The notes: generated by a model not told the origin, from the letters alone. Positions 39,347 through 51,029 are shown, numbered from the stretch's first letter. The stretch is 64,000 nt of DNA from Bimastos eiseni (GCA_959347315.1 OY365808.1:4826188-4890187); one strand, 5' to 3'. A program made the numbers and translations.

Positions 39347-40237
39347 TAGGGGAGAATGTCCTGCATTGGGTCAATTTTTAAATTTTTAAGCACAGAATTG
39401 GTGTTGGTTGTAGTACTTGTATTTTGTTTTAATTATCAGAAACAGCAACGTTCTATGGGTCGAATACGGTTAAGCAACAATATTGTTCCAAGAGTAAACT
39501 CAAAAATATTAGTGTTTTCCTTGCTGGTAAAAAAGTGTCCCAATGCAGACCACCATGGGGAGCATAAGGTCACTTTTACATATTAATGCACACAATTATT
39601 GTTAGTTGTAGTACTTGCATTTTATTTTAATTATCAGAAACAATAACGTTCATGGATAAAATGTGGTTATACAACAACATTGTTCCAAGAGTAAACTCAG
39701 AAATATTAGTATTTTCAATTGGGCTAATGGCCAAACTGTCCCAATGCACACCATCATGGGGAGCATTGGGACAGAGTGTGGGTCAATTTTTACATTTCAA
39801 TGCACACAATCGGTGTTATCTGCAGTATATGTATTTTGTTATAATTACCAGAAACGGCAATGTTTTATGGATCGAATTTGGTTTTACAGCAAAATTGTTC
39901 CAAGTGTAAACTCCAAAAATTTAATATTTTCCTTACTGGTAAAAATTGTCCCAATGCAGGCCATGAATGTTGTCCCAATGCAGACAATCAATGGTCAGTG
40001 ACTAACGTTTTTGATAGTAGCACAACTATGCTGTATACGACCTCCAAACTTTACCCCATGCTTCGCAATATACTGTCCTAAAGTAGATTACAGAAATTGT
40101 AGGTAAATTAGCACAAAGCGTCTTGTGCGTTGACTGACATTAAACGATTAACATTTAGACTAGGCCTTGATAGACTAGGCCTTGATACCGCCACTGATCA
40201 AATGCAGGAATGACCAAACGCAGGACATTCTCCCCTA
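39347..40237. mobile_element. TA-flanked TIR element carrying three ~200-bp tandem repeats
   Basis: The left end 'ggggagaatgtcctgcatt' and the complement of the right end 'ggggagaatgtcctgcgtt' match over at least 18 of 19 bases. Both ends adjoin TA (39347-39348 and 40236-40237), as in Tc1/mariner-type insertions. The interior has three tandem units starting near 39368, 39567 and 39782, each with 'attrttccaagagtaaact'-like and 'tgtcccaatgca' words. No transposase frame is visible; the short open frames are repeat-derived. Confidence 0.7.
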
Positions 40238-40797
40238 AATGAAGAGAGAATGGCTTGGAGAGACGAAGAAGAGCAGGATCTTAAAGGAATATCCATTGAA
40301 TAGCATCGTGGGATCAAAGCGATCCCTATTTATTCCACGAAGAAGTATTTTGCGTCGCCGTTGGAGAATGAAGACGCATAAGCATAAAGCTTGGATTGTT
40401 TCGAGCTACTGCTATTAGAAATTTGTTTATTATATGTAGGCCTAATATTTTACCAGATCTTTTCATCATGTGGGATGCATAATGACTGTAATAATTACAC
40501 ATTAAAAAATTTTCTTTGTTCTGTTATATAGTTTCAAGAATATTCATAGTTATGACTTATATAGTTGATAATTATAAGAAAATATCCATTTAACATTCTG
40601 ACATCTGGTTTTTCGCGGGGAAGGATGCAGAACGACATATCTCTGTGACGTCATATTTGAGGGGATATTGACTTTTGAGAAGACATGTGATAAGGTCAGG
40701 AAGTCAAATGTCGGCCTAAATATAGTGACGTCATTTACGGATGGCTTCCAATGACAATGGTCTAACGACTCATGTTGTTGACTATGCAACTCTAATG

Positions 40798-41012
40798 GGA
40801 CGCAGTGGCGTAGCGGTGTGTTCTGTGCCTTGCAACCGAAGCGTCGCAGGATCGAACCCACCTCAAGTCGTTGCACAGCGATCTTGGACAAGCTACTCGC
40901 CCATAATTGTCTGCGACGAAGGCAACGGGAACCACCTCATTCATTTCATGCCCGCGTGGCGTGAAGCCCATGGACCTGCGTTCGGAGATAGAACTCATCA
41001 TCATCAATAACT
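40798..41012 (+). mobile_element. tRNA-derived SINE, family 1, copy 2
   Basis: A-box TGGCGTAGCGGT (40806-40817) and B-box GGATCGAACCC (40849-40859). The body is shared with 28319-28490, and the 3' end is a short CAT/ATC repeat (about 40997-41010), a typical SINE tail. Confidence 0.72.
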
Positions 41013-41467
41013 CGTGTGCGCCGTGGTCAATAAGTTTTGATTGGCACCATTTAAAAGAAATACACCTTCTGCGTTAGGGCCGTGACTTCACCGATTTTAG
41101 ATCCATCACATGGTGGCTTTATAGGGTATGACAGTGAACATAAGAACGCATTGGGTGTCCTAGTGTTGGCCTACAGTATATCTTTGCTAAAGTACCCGTA
41201 GGACTACGATATCTATGTTCATTTACTTCACTGAAATGCGAGGAAAAAAATTACTGAATTATGTGTTCTAACATTGTGCATTAAAAGAAAGTCAGCTGAT
41301 GCTTCAACGGTTTATTCAATTTTTAGCATGTTGACTTTGACTCGAATTACATTATTTATTACATTATTTGTCAAAATTTTAACAAATCCACGGGCTTCCA
41401 TGTCCGAGAAAACTGCAAATAAACCAAAAAAATGTTCAAGATTTCAACGGAGTGCCAATTTCTCACA

Positions 41468-41576
41468 CTATGTTGGAGTGGTATCCAGCCTTGGTGTTTC
41501 AGGTGTTTGATGAGTGGTTGGTTGATGAGTGGTTGGTCGATGAGTGGTTACTTGAGGAGTGGTAGAACAGTCACAG
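41468..41576 (-). CDS. Probable last exon of gene D: C-x-C followed by Thr/Pro repeats
   Basis: An acceptor TTTTTTTTAATAG is followed by one phase base and then CDCSTTPQVTTH, repeated HRPTTHQPTTH units, and a TAG stop after LDTTPT. The phase and the C-x-C opening match exon 3 of genes A and B, and the Thr/Pro tail resembles theirs in composition. A Thr/Pro-rich secreted tail is likely O-glycosylated (inference). It lies 4.5 kb from gene D exon 1 with transposon debris between; exon 2 was not found, so the link is by position and pattern only. Confidence 0.5.
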
Positions 41577-42870
41577 CTATTAAAAAAAACATAAATCACA
41601 CGTATACTAAATCGTGAAGAATCCACTCTTTTCCAATCCATGTAACACAACCATCGCCATGTCCTAGGTTGTTTTTTCTCTCCTTTAACATTGCTACCTA
41701 CTCATTCCGTCCTCGTACATGCAATCCAAAGATCCCGCGTGCTGGTGAACTACCCGGTCTGGTTTTATCACGTCAATTCCATACATACGAATCAATTCGT
41801 ATCGTAATCGAAATTCCTATTGCTCACCTTCTCTGCTCTTTCTCTCAGAATTCCAAGGATAAACTGTCTGTATTGTAATTGCTTATTATTTATTTATGTA
41901 TTTATTTGGAGGATCTATATAGTGGTCCTTCAAGACATCTACTCAGAAGCGCTGATAATTATGATAATTATGCGGGTGTACACTCTGTAATTGCTAATTG
42001 CTCATATCTGATATTCCCGCAGTGCGTTTTTATATACTTACTAACTTACATAGGTTGAGAAACTGACAGAAGACGTGCATGCAGAGGCTAGAACATTATC
42101 TAATCGTCTACCGGTACAACAACAGGTGTTCGGTTGCTTCAAATCACTTGCCTATACACAAAAATTATACATTATACTAAATTTGCTTCTGTCATTGCGT
42201 GACTCCATTTTGACCACAGTCCGTACGAATATGACATTGTGCTAACTGTGCTTAAATTGTAACAGGTCGTATGAACACTATGACCTAATACAAATTGAAT
42301 AGAAGCTAATTCGTCTCGATTTTATCTTCAAATAGTGATCGTAATTGTATACTGAATATTTCTAAATGGCCTCTCGTTGCTATACATGAACATGACACCA
42401 GTTTATTCGAGTCAGACAGGTTGTTCCGATAGATCAAAGCAAACATTTAAACTTCCTCAACTATAAACCACAACTGGCAACAGTACTAACCAATCGTGAT
42501 CGTGTTATACATTTTGTATGGTCCGAGTAAGATTTCAGATGAGTTATTTAGTATTCCGCAGCGATTCTATTCTGAGAAGTCTTCATTTATGGATGATACT
42601 ATAATTATGATTCATGATAATGCACATACTTACTAGGAAACCCGTATGTCTGTGCATGCTGAAAAGTATATGAGGAGGTCAATAAAGATATGAAAACGAT
42701 CGCAAATTTTCTGAAATTTGGTTTCACTGCATGCACCACTGCAGAGCGCGATGCTTTCGTCATTTCCGGTCTCTGGTTTGTAGTCGATTAGGCTAGCACA
42801 TCCGCACTAAAAGTAATTTGAGAGTCCAGGGTGAAGTTTTTATTACTATTAGCATTTTTATAATTAAAAC

Positions 42871-42872
42871 AA

Positions 42873-42909
<37 letters not shown>

Positions 42910-43075
42910 GAATTAATAATAATTATTAGTTATCAACGTCCCACCTTAAGTTGTCATAATAATAATAATTAATAATAATAATAATTATTATTATTATTAT
43001 TATTTGTATTATTATTATTGTTATTACTAAAATTATAATAATAATAATTATTATTATTTTATTATTATTATACGT
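42871..43075. repeat. (ATT)n/(AAT)n microsatellites
   Basis: Runs of ATT and AAT, partly able to fold as long A/T hairpins, adjoin the non-LTR element at 43.1 kb. Confidence 0.9.
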
Positions 43076-43139
43076 AAGATTTAATCAGTTTTGAGTCTCA
43101 CTATAATTCCATTCTCAGTCTGAGGTGCACAGAACATTA

Positions 43140-43898
43140 TTAATGATAGATAAGGGAATCTGCCTGTCGAGGTCAACGAAATCATATACGGTGACAACCT
43201 GATTGCTTTGAAGAAAAAAGATGGAGGTATCAGGCCAATAGCTGTTGGATACACATTGCGACACCTAGCAGCTAAGTATGCGAACACACAGGCTTTTGCC
43301 AAATTCTCTGCCCTGTTCGCCCCTATCCAACGTACCAGGAGGTGCCTAGACAGCAGTACATGCAACCCGTTGCTGGGTCACCTCGATGCCGTCGGATTTT
43401 GTTCTGGTCACACTAGATTTTGCCAATGCTTCCAACACACTTCGCAGGGACTCGCTCCTTAATGCAGTTGCAAGAGACATTCCGGAGCTCTACCGTTTCT
43501 CATGTGCTTCATATTCCTGTAGTCCTGTGATGAAACATGGATTAAATACTCTTCGATCAGAAGAAGGAACACAGCAAGGTGATCCGTTAGGTCCACTGGA
43601 ATATTGCATCTCACTGCAGCCGATCTTGTCAAAGCTTAAATGGGTGCTAAGAGTGGCTTTCTTAGACGATCCGACACTCGGAGGAAAGGTGGATGTGGTG
43701 GCCCACGATATACAGCTGATTACCCAGGAGTCAGCAAAGCTTGGGCTTCAACTTAATCGCGCGAAATGCGAAGTAGTTTTTCGGAATAAGGACAGTAAAG
43801 CTGACGATCCCTCATTCTGTGGCTTCAGAGACACGCCACTTGGAGAAGTGACTTTATTGGGTTCACCTCTGATGCCTGGGTCAGTTCTCATCCGATAG
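43140..43898 (+). pseudogene. Non-LTR reverse transcriptase fragment (RPDG-domain family), frameshifted
   Basis: Reads KKDGGIRPIAVGYTLRHLAAKYA (43208 frame), then after a frame change DFVLVTLDFANASNTLRRDSLL, EGTQQGDPLGPL (RT motif) and FLDDPTLGG, where the RT catalytic YADD-type box is FLDD. It continues to LLGSPLMPG and is then cut off. It is missing its 5' end, endonuclease and C-terminal part. Confidence 0.8.
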
Positions 43899-43899
43899 C

Positions 43900-44220
43900 T
43901 GCACGTTCAATATAGACGAGAGTCCAGTTCTCAACAGCGAGTCAAATCTGGCAAGACTCGGACAGTCAATGCATAAGGTTGTGCGCATTGTGTAGAGAAG
44001 CTTCGGTACACTCAAGCTATTCCGCAGTAGGATAAGGGCGTCATGTGAGTAAAGCATGGAGAGCTTCCCTACCGCTAGTTACAGGTCATCCGCTTTCATA
44101 CCCACCACCTTATCGACGGCTGGCCCAGGCATCAGAGGTGAACCCAACAGAGTCACTTCTCCAAACGAACCATGGAATGCAACAGCGTTGAAACGCTGTA
44201 TCGTGACTGACAAGAGCTGA
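43900..44220 (-). pseudogene. RT thumb fragment of the same non-LTR family, inverted
   Basis: The complement shows TLLGSPLMPG, KLSMLYSHDALILLRNSL and PKLLYTMRT, i.e. the part that follows the RT core. It faces the plus-strand copy and overlaps it in content (both contain LLGSPLMPG), so the two form a head-on inverted pair. Confidence 0.7.
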
Positions 44221-44246
44221 TGAAGGTAGCTCGTCTCTTTTGGCTC

Positions 44247-44687
44247 TCAGATGACCATGGTTATGCGGCGCCCCAGCTCTCTGATGAATTCGAGTCCAGC
44301 GGCATTGATTGGCCCCATAGTTTCAAATGCAAGCGGTACAAAGTGGTTGGTCGCCATCAGCTCATTGTATTTCACATTCTTCCTGTTAGACGCTTGCTTC
44401 TCCGCTGCTGCGCCGGCAGTGGCCGATGATAAGTAGAGACATGATGATGCTACGGTGTTCGTGAGGTCCGATAGCATGCAGCGTTCGCCTTGCCACGGTG
44501 TTAGCGTGAGCCCATTGGGGCGTCTACCGTCAGTTCTTGACATACCTGGTGGTTCCTTCATGTTAGGGATGCCTGCGCGTGAGAAGCCTCTGCTGAATAG
44601 ATCGTTATTATTATTATTATTATTAATATTATTATTATTATTATTATTATTATTGTTATGGCTGGATAAGTCAATACATGTATACAT
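44247..44687 (-). pseudogene. C-terminal RPDG-domain fragment of the same non-LTR family (copy 2)
   Basis: Minus-strand frame: FSRAGIPNMKEPPGMSRTDG, RRPNGLTLTPWQ, then ATAGAAAEKQASNRKNVKY and ETMGPINAAGLEFIRELGRR. The RP(D/N)G...W...(D)xT arrangement suggests a restriction-like nuclease fold (inference). The first residues are poly-Asn from the adjoining ATT repeat and do not belong to the element. In copy 3 the WD motif is kept; here it reads LSD. Confidence 0.75.
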
Positions 44688-44883
44688 GAGGACAATAAAA
44701 TGATGAGAGGAGAAGGCAGAGGTTGAATAACATTATTATTATTATTATTATTATTATTGTTATTATTATTATTTTTATTATTATTTTTACTATTATTTTT
44801 ATTTATTATTATTATTATTATTATTAATATTATTATTATTAGGCCTATTGTTATTATTTTTATTATTATTGTTATTATTATTA

Positions 44884-44945
<62 letters not shown>
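44602..44945. repeat. (TTA)n microsatellite tracts
   Basis: 44602-44655 and 44730-44945 are ATT/TTA repeats with few interruptions. Confidence 0.95.
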
Positions 44946-44946
<1 letters not shown>

Positions 44947-45099
44947 GCATTGCATTATTTCATAATCAAATTATTCAAACATTAATATAAAAAATATATA
45001 AATTATTTTGTATGGTTTACAATTGAAGCGTTATAATGTTTTACTTAGCCTATTGCTGGACTAATTTCCTGCAATGACAAGTACATCACAGGCTTCCCA

Positions 45100-45357
45100 A
45101 TCTATCCTGTGTAAAAACCCGCCATTGGTTGGGTTTGGCTATCGCTGCCGCACTATGCGCCTGCTGTCTGCACTTATAACAATCGTGCGTGTTATGATAT
45201 CTTAAAATAGGCCTTAATGCAAGATTTAAAAACATCAACCATAAATCTCATAATTAAACATAAAAACCTAGTTTTAGTTCATTGGTGTGCCGTCTGAATT
45301 TCTAGAGATCTCGATTGTGTCGTCGTGCCACAAAGGTTGAGAACCACTGCCTTAGGC
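45100..45357 (-). mobile_element. hAT element remnant, one end preserved
   Basis: Ends at 45357 in 'aaaggttgagaaccactg', the complement of the widespread hAT terminus CAGTGGTTCTCAACC. A matching left terminus was not found, so it is truncated. Confidence 0.5.
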
Positions 45358-46028
45358 GATTAATACTATATACCTTAAGATTTGACTGATGATGCTCTGG
45401 CAACTTGTTGAGGCTAAATATTATAAAGTACATAAGTAAGTACATTCTTTAATAAAACGTCTGCAAACGCACGGCATGTACGGAATATTTACAAGTGCAT
45501 GTACGATCAAAAGCACCTACCTATAGAATATATATATATATATTCAATCAGATATATAAATTTATAACATGCCGGATAGAATATGAAAGCCTGGCAGCAA
45601 TAACAGTCAATGGGAATTAAGGCGCTGATAAATAATCTAATGATGAAACAACACCTGGTGAACCCTTCCACTGGAAGCACCTTAGCAGTGCCAGTCCCAA
45701 GCGACGAGATAAAGGTGTGCGTGATGGCAGGCTCGGCATATTTGATCAGTTTTTAGTTATTTTTATTATTATTACTAACTTTGTCAATGGAATGAATGCG
45801 AAGGGTAATCACACTGGGATTCTAGCTGGGGATGACCAATTAACGTTGCTGAAGGTAAGGACGCCACATCATCAGTGTCTCGCAAGCGAAGTATGAAGCT
45901 CACTTGAAACCAATTAAATGACCAGGTGCTTAATAATTCATTATCTCGCTAAGATTTCTAGGACAAAGAAATGTCATCCTTGAACCTTTCTTATGAATGT
46001 TGCATACATACCTAGTCTGAATTATTAC

Positions 46029-46175
46029 CTTGCAAGGTTGAATGGGTGATTGCTCGATCACTCTTTTGAACTTTTTCACCAATGCCGAACAGTAACTGTT
46101 GAAGTTTGCTTCGACATTGAATCCGAAATCAGATCCTAGCACAGCAAGAATGACTAGAAAGTAAACTGCAGGCAT
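46029..46175 (-). CDS. Gene D: first exon of a cysteine-rich secreted protein
   Basis: ATG is the complement of 46173-46175. The 49 codons start MPAVYFLVILAVLG (signal peptide) and end SPIQPCK at a GTAATA donor in phase 0, the same position as in genes A-C. Cysteines lie at 29 and 48. A TATA-like TTTAAATAG lies about 100 bp upstream (complement of 46273-46281). The leader and core promoter align with gene C. A probable last exon lies at 41468-41576; the middle exon was not identified. Confidence 0.6.
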
Positions 46176-46959
46176 CTTCAGCGTCGTTTCCAGTCGTTCA
46201 AACGGTAAACAGAATTTGAGACAATAAGTAGGTTCTGGCTCTCTGTCGACTGGCGATACAAGCCAAAGAGTTCTATTTAAAGGGTTGCCTGCCCACAAGG
46301 GCTGCAACTGATTAAAAAAATTCAGCAATTAATCAAAAATTTTTTATTTCGATTATTCGATTAGTTCGATTAATTTGGCATCTGCTGCCTAAAGCACGAA
46401 AACGTCGAAAATACAGTCACCGATTCATATACTATTGTTTTTCAGCGAAGTGCACGTAGGAACCGCGGAAAGCGAACATGTTACTGCAATGAATACGGTC
46501 ATTTTTTGTTGCCAACTTCGACAACTAACTGTGCTTGATATTCACATTATGTTATTTACTCCTAGCTTTATATAAAGGATGTCCCCAGGCAAACGAGACC
46601 TCGCTTTGAGTAGGCCTACTGAAAATTGAGTAGTTTTATTTATTCATAACACAATTTTCCGAAAGAGCCATGAATAAATAAAATGTTGTGCGAATAACAG
46701 CATGTTGATAAGGCATAAAGGCGTGTTCGTTCTTTCAAAACCTGCTTGAGTTTTACGTTATATATAATTGAGTATGTTTCATTATTGGCATTTTATTGGC
46801 TTATCCTGTTCTATTATGTCGTATGAGTCTAGCGACGAAAGAAGCGATGTTTCTGTCCGAAATCCTTAATTCTTTGTAATTGTAACAGTAGACTCCAAAT
46901 CTCAAAACAGAACTACACGTAACTGTCGTCAATACTAAATTGCTTACACATAAGAGAGG

Positions 46960-47590
46960 ATGCCTGTGACTATTTTGTCTGGGGGTATTTTGTCTGTTGC
47001 TATTTTGTCTGAGGCTATTTTGTCTGTGTCTATTTTGTCTGAGGCTATTTTGTCTGTGGCTATTTTGTCTGTGTCTATTTTGTCTGAGGCTATTTTGTCT
47101 GTGTCTATTTTGTCTGAGGCTATTTTGTCTGTGGCTATTTTGTATGGGGGCATTTTGTCTGGGCTATTTTGTCTGTTGCTGTTTTGTCTGAGGCTATTTT
47201 GTCTGTGTCTATTTTGTCTGGGGGCATTTTGTCTGGGCTATTTTGTCTGTTGCTATTTTGTCTGAGGCTATTTTGTCTGTGTCTATTTTGTCTGTGTCTA
47301 TTTTTTCGGGGGGGCATTTTGTCGGGGCTCTTTTGTCTATGGCTATTATATCTGAGGCTATTTTGTCTGGGCTATTTTGTCTGAGGCTATTTTGTCTGAG
47401 GCTATTTTGTCTGGGTCTATTTTGTCTGGGGGCATTTTGTCGGGGCTCTTTTGTCTATGGCTATTATATCTGAGGCTATTCTGTCTGGAGCTATTTTGTC
47501 TGGAGCTATTTTGTCTGGGGCTAATTTGTCGGGGCTATTTTGTTTGGGGCTATTGTGTCTGAGGCAAATTTGTGGGAGCTATTTTGTCCG
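46960..47590. repeat. 15-bp minisatellite (CTATTTTGTCTGAGG), about 40 units
   Basis: Units differ mainly in the TGAGG/TGTGG/TGTGT/GGGGG segment. As 15 is divisible by 3 and the unit lacks stops in several frames, it produces many parallel open frames on both strands. None has a known domain and they are treated as non-coding. Confidence 0.93.
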
Positions 47591-48599
47591 AGTGCCAGAA
47601 TCTCGCTATCAACGAAATTATTGTGCCCATATACCCTCGGGAAGAATATGCCCGTTCAAGAAGCCAATGGTATTAAGAGATAAATGACATTCGTGCTCTG
47701 TTAATGGTCAAGTGGTTGACCTTCTAGCCAGAAGTGGTGATATAATATCGGAAAACCTTCACGACGACAGATGACAAACTACTAATTATCACTACCATAA
47801 TTTTATGCATGTAGTAATCTACACACCTTGACTCCTCATATTTAGGGCTGCCCACCGTCTCGGAATGGGTGGGACAGTCTCGGAATAGACCCAGTCCGTC
47901 CCGGGCAATGCTTATTTTGTCCCGGAATCCAGGATTAGGTAGGCGAAGTAATTACAAGAGTTATGCGATTCAATGACATTATTGAAATCCAAGCAACATG
48001 AAGCAATTAATATACTCTGTTAATATACTGCAATGTAACATCCTAATTCTCAATGTTCATGGTCATAACTTATTCATAGGTGTTTCGACTAATCGACTTT
48101 CCTTCGAAATTCACGACTTCATAAGCCCAGGAGAATTTGTTTTATGTTTAATGCCAGCACCTTTATTTTATGAATGGATTCATGAACAGTGAACTGCATA
48201 AATCATTCATCATAGTGTGGACTGGGAAATGTCCCGGAACGAAGTTTGAAACTCTACTCATACTTGTTAGCGACATAGTGAGAAAATTCACTTAAAACTG
48301 GTCTGACCTAACTTAACAGCCTTCTCTCCAGCATAGAACTCGCCACTTTCAAGGTGACCGCCAGCCTACTCAGTGAACTGTGAAATAGCTCAAAAGATAG
48401 ATCGACTATTTATTTACAGTCAACTCCTCCACTGCTTGCACTCTGGCAGTGCCAGTCCCAAGCCTGGATAAAGGAGAGGACAGCTATGTGCGGGATCTTT
48501 GTTATCACAAAGTTTCGTTAAACTGATGCTACCATCCCATCTATGTCCATTAATATACTGACAGCGTAATGCCAAACGCTAAGTCTAATTCTGTCCGGT

Positions 48600-48641
48600 A
48601 CTATATATATATATATAGTATATATACTACATATATATCAA
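48600..48641. repeat. TA-rich palindromic repeat
   Basis: ACTATATATATATATATAGTATATATACTACATATAT is close to self-complementary. Confidence 0.7.
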
Positions 48642-49271
48642 TGATATGTCATGGTTTTATTCGACAAATGTTGAAATATTTTGGAGCACAGAATGATGTC
48701 GTAATTTTGTGTTGCGTGTTCGTTGGCATTTTGTTTTTGTCATAAACCTAGTCAGAGCTATACCTCAAACACAATGTATGCATGTAGTTGTACATGTATT
48801 TGTAGCAGATTGCTTCGATTCTCGAACAAGTTCGGCTGTACAGATATTTACACCGGGTGTTATTGATGAATATAATATGAATGATGCAAGATTTACGTGG
48901 TGCCAGACGTCAATACTTGAATCACAGGGACGTGCATGTGGAGGGAAGATAGAAAGACGAGAGTGAAAGTGAAGTGATCAACGGATTCACAAATAGGAAA
49001 GTTTCACGATGGTTGAGGCTCGCTTTATAGTCAAATCTATTTTTTACAAGACGGTGGACTTAATTAAGCATACGCACCAAGACCCTTAATAAGTAAATAA
49101 CAAATAAAAGGTCGACGTAGCTTCGGATGTTCACTGAATCGTGTAATACAGACCAGGTCAATTATTTTTTATGAAAATCGTTGGCTAGCTGATATATGAG
49201 GAACCGCAGACAGTCAGACGCCATAGTTCGTGCAAACAAGTCATTCTTCATTCAAAGATCACCAAATACAG

Positions 49272-49458
49272 TCAGCTCATCGCAAAACATTTAGTCGTTC
49301 CAGTGTCTTTTGAAACCCTTGAAGAGCTGCACGGGTAGACGATTAACTCAGAAAGAGCCTTGTTTTCGTCGCCAGCGCCTGTCAAATGACCATTCAACGC
49401 TTCAACATCGTTGCCTTCCGAGGAACTTTTGCTCAGTCGGATCTTGGCGAGGGAGCAG
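49272..49458 (-). CDS. Candidate terminal exon of unknown gene (low confidence)
   Basis: A strong acceptor (TTTTTTTAACAG) is followed by one base and 61 open codons beginning CSLAKIRLSKSSSEGN and ending CFAMS before TGA. The acceptor and phase resemble those of gene D's last exon, but there is no C-x-C and the sequence is unrecognised. It may be chance. Confidence 0.22.
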
Positions 49459-49564
49459 CTGTTAAAAAAATAATAGCCTTCTCATTTATCGACTCAATTA
49501 GCTGACAACTTCGCAGTATAATGACACTAAAAAGAGTACGTAATTAGCCTACTAATAGGCCTAA

Positions 49565-49611
49565 AAAAATAATAATATTTATTGTTTTAATAATATTAAT
49601 AATAATAGTGA

Positions 49612-49649
<38 letters not shown>

Positions 49650-49685
49650 CTACTACTACTCCTACTACTACTCCTACTACTACTC

Positions 49686-49761
<76 letters not shown>

Positions 49762-49765
49762 TAAT
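49565..49765. repeat. (CTA)n and (AAT)n microsatellite
   Basis: About 110 bp of CTA with occasional CTC, then AAT/TAA units. It creates poly-Leu, poly-Val and poly-Ser frames. Confidence 0.95.
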
Positions 49766-49849
49766 AAATGTAGAGGTGGTGCCGTCGTAGAGCCCAAGGA
49801 CCATCATGGATTCTCTAGCGTCAAAGGAGCTGAAAGGCAACAACGGCAT

Positions 49850-50330
49850 GGCATTATGAACGATGTAATTGGCGAGCATTAACCATAGCCAAAATCCCGG
49901 TCATCGAAGAGCCCGACGGCCTCTCCAGATCGGACGGCAGAAGACCTGATGGAGTCATAATGTCTTACGTGGGATGTCACTGTGCGTGATGATACTTTTG
50001 CAGCTTCGTATGTACTTGACACAACGTTTTTTCTACCGCAAAACGTTGGCGTCGCAGCGAAAAAAGCGGCTCATAACAAGCAATGCAAATATGCAACAGT
50101 CTCCCAGTCGTACCATTTCACCTCTGTTGCATCCGAAACCACAGGAAGCTGGCACGCAGAGTCACTGGGGTTTGTCAGTGAACTATAGGGGCAAGATCTC
50201 AGCAGCAACAGGTGACCGACCAACGTGAGACCAGCTATCTCCTCCAGCGTTTGTCCGTCGCCCTTCAAGTTGAAAACTTCATGTCTGTTTCAGAAACAAT
50301 CGGGAGACTGGAAATTAAACGACGCTTACG
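49850..50330 (+). pseudogene. C-terminal RPDG-domain fragment of non-LTR retrotransposon (copy 3)
   Basis: In shifting frames: GLSRSDGRRPDGV, WDVTVRDDTFAASYVLDT, then KQCKYATVSQSYHF, ASETTGSWHAESLGFVSEL, ETSYLLQRLSV and VSETIGRLEIKRRLR. It has the same order as copies 1 and 2, keeps both RPDG and WDVTV, and sits just after an AAT microsatellite. Frame changes show it is dead. Confidence 0.72.
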
Positions 50331-50433
50331 ATTAAAAATTTTAAAAGGTCAGTTAAGGAATAATTAGTCTACATCGATGTTTAATGGTTAACGAATAAAT
50401 AAATTTGTGTTATAATAATATTTAAAATATTAA

Positions 50434-50650
50434 TATATATTAGGACTGTACTGAATATTCGCTTCGTATTCGCTTTGAAGTCGAGTAGAGGGCCAGATAA
50501 CATCTTGCTTATGTATTAAATTTGCTGAACTGAAACTTTTGCTCACATTTGAAATTATGAAATGTTTCGATTGACCTATATTGTACACTATTCGTATTCG
50601 TATTTGGCTGAATAGTGAAAATCAGCTCTTCGGTACAGCCCTTATATATA
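50434..50650. mobile_element. 201-bp hAT-like MITE
   Basis: The element is 50442-50642: 'aggactgtactgaa' pairs with 'ttcggtacagccct' (11-12 of 14). Flanks tatatatt and tatatata (8 bp, one difference) fit an 8-bp TSD. The interior has repeated 'ttcgtattcg' words. Confidence 0.6.
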
Positions 50651-51029
50651 TTCAATACATTAAAGCACATGTAAAATAAATAATAATAATAATAATCATC
50701 AGTAATTATGACAATGGAAATATTATTAATAATTTTTATTATAATTGTTGTTATAATTGTTATATTAGTAGTAAATTAGTAAAAGTAATAATAATGATTA
50801 CTATAATAATAATAATAGTAATAATAATAATAATAGAAACAATGATAATGGACATAAAAAATGATAAAAATATAATGTTTTTTTTAATTTCAAACTGAAA
50901 AATGGCAGTAGGCCTATGCTGGCAAACATTGCATGTAGTATGAAAGAATGATGGCGAGTTATTACAGATTTCGAATTTGACTGTTGGTGGCCATGCAAGG
51001 CGACATTACGTTATAAATCTAATTCCATC

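Noticed and set aside
46944..47687. Multiple repetitive proteins (ILSEAILS..., DKIASDKID...)
   Set aside because: They are products of one 15-bp tandem repeat read in several frames and strands; no promoter or start context supports a gene.
48709..48966. 85-aa plus-strand open frame
   Set aside because: It needs a non-ATG start, has no recognised motif or splice context, and lies between repeats.
49544..49879. Poly-Leu, poly-Val, poly-Ser and poly-Ile frames
   Set aside because: Microsatellite translations.
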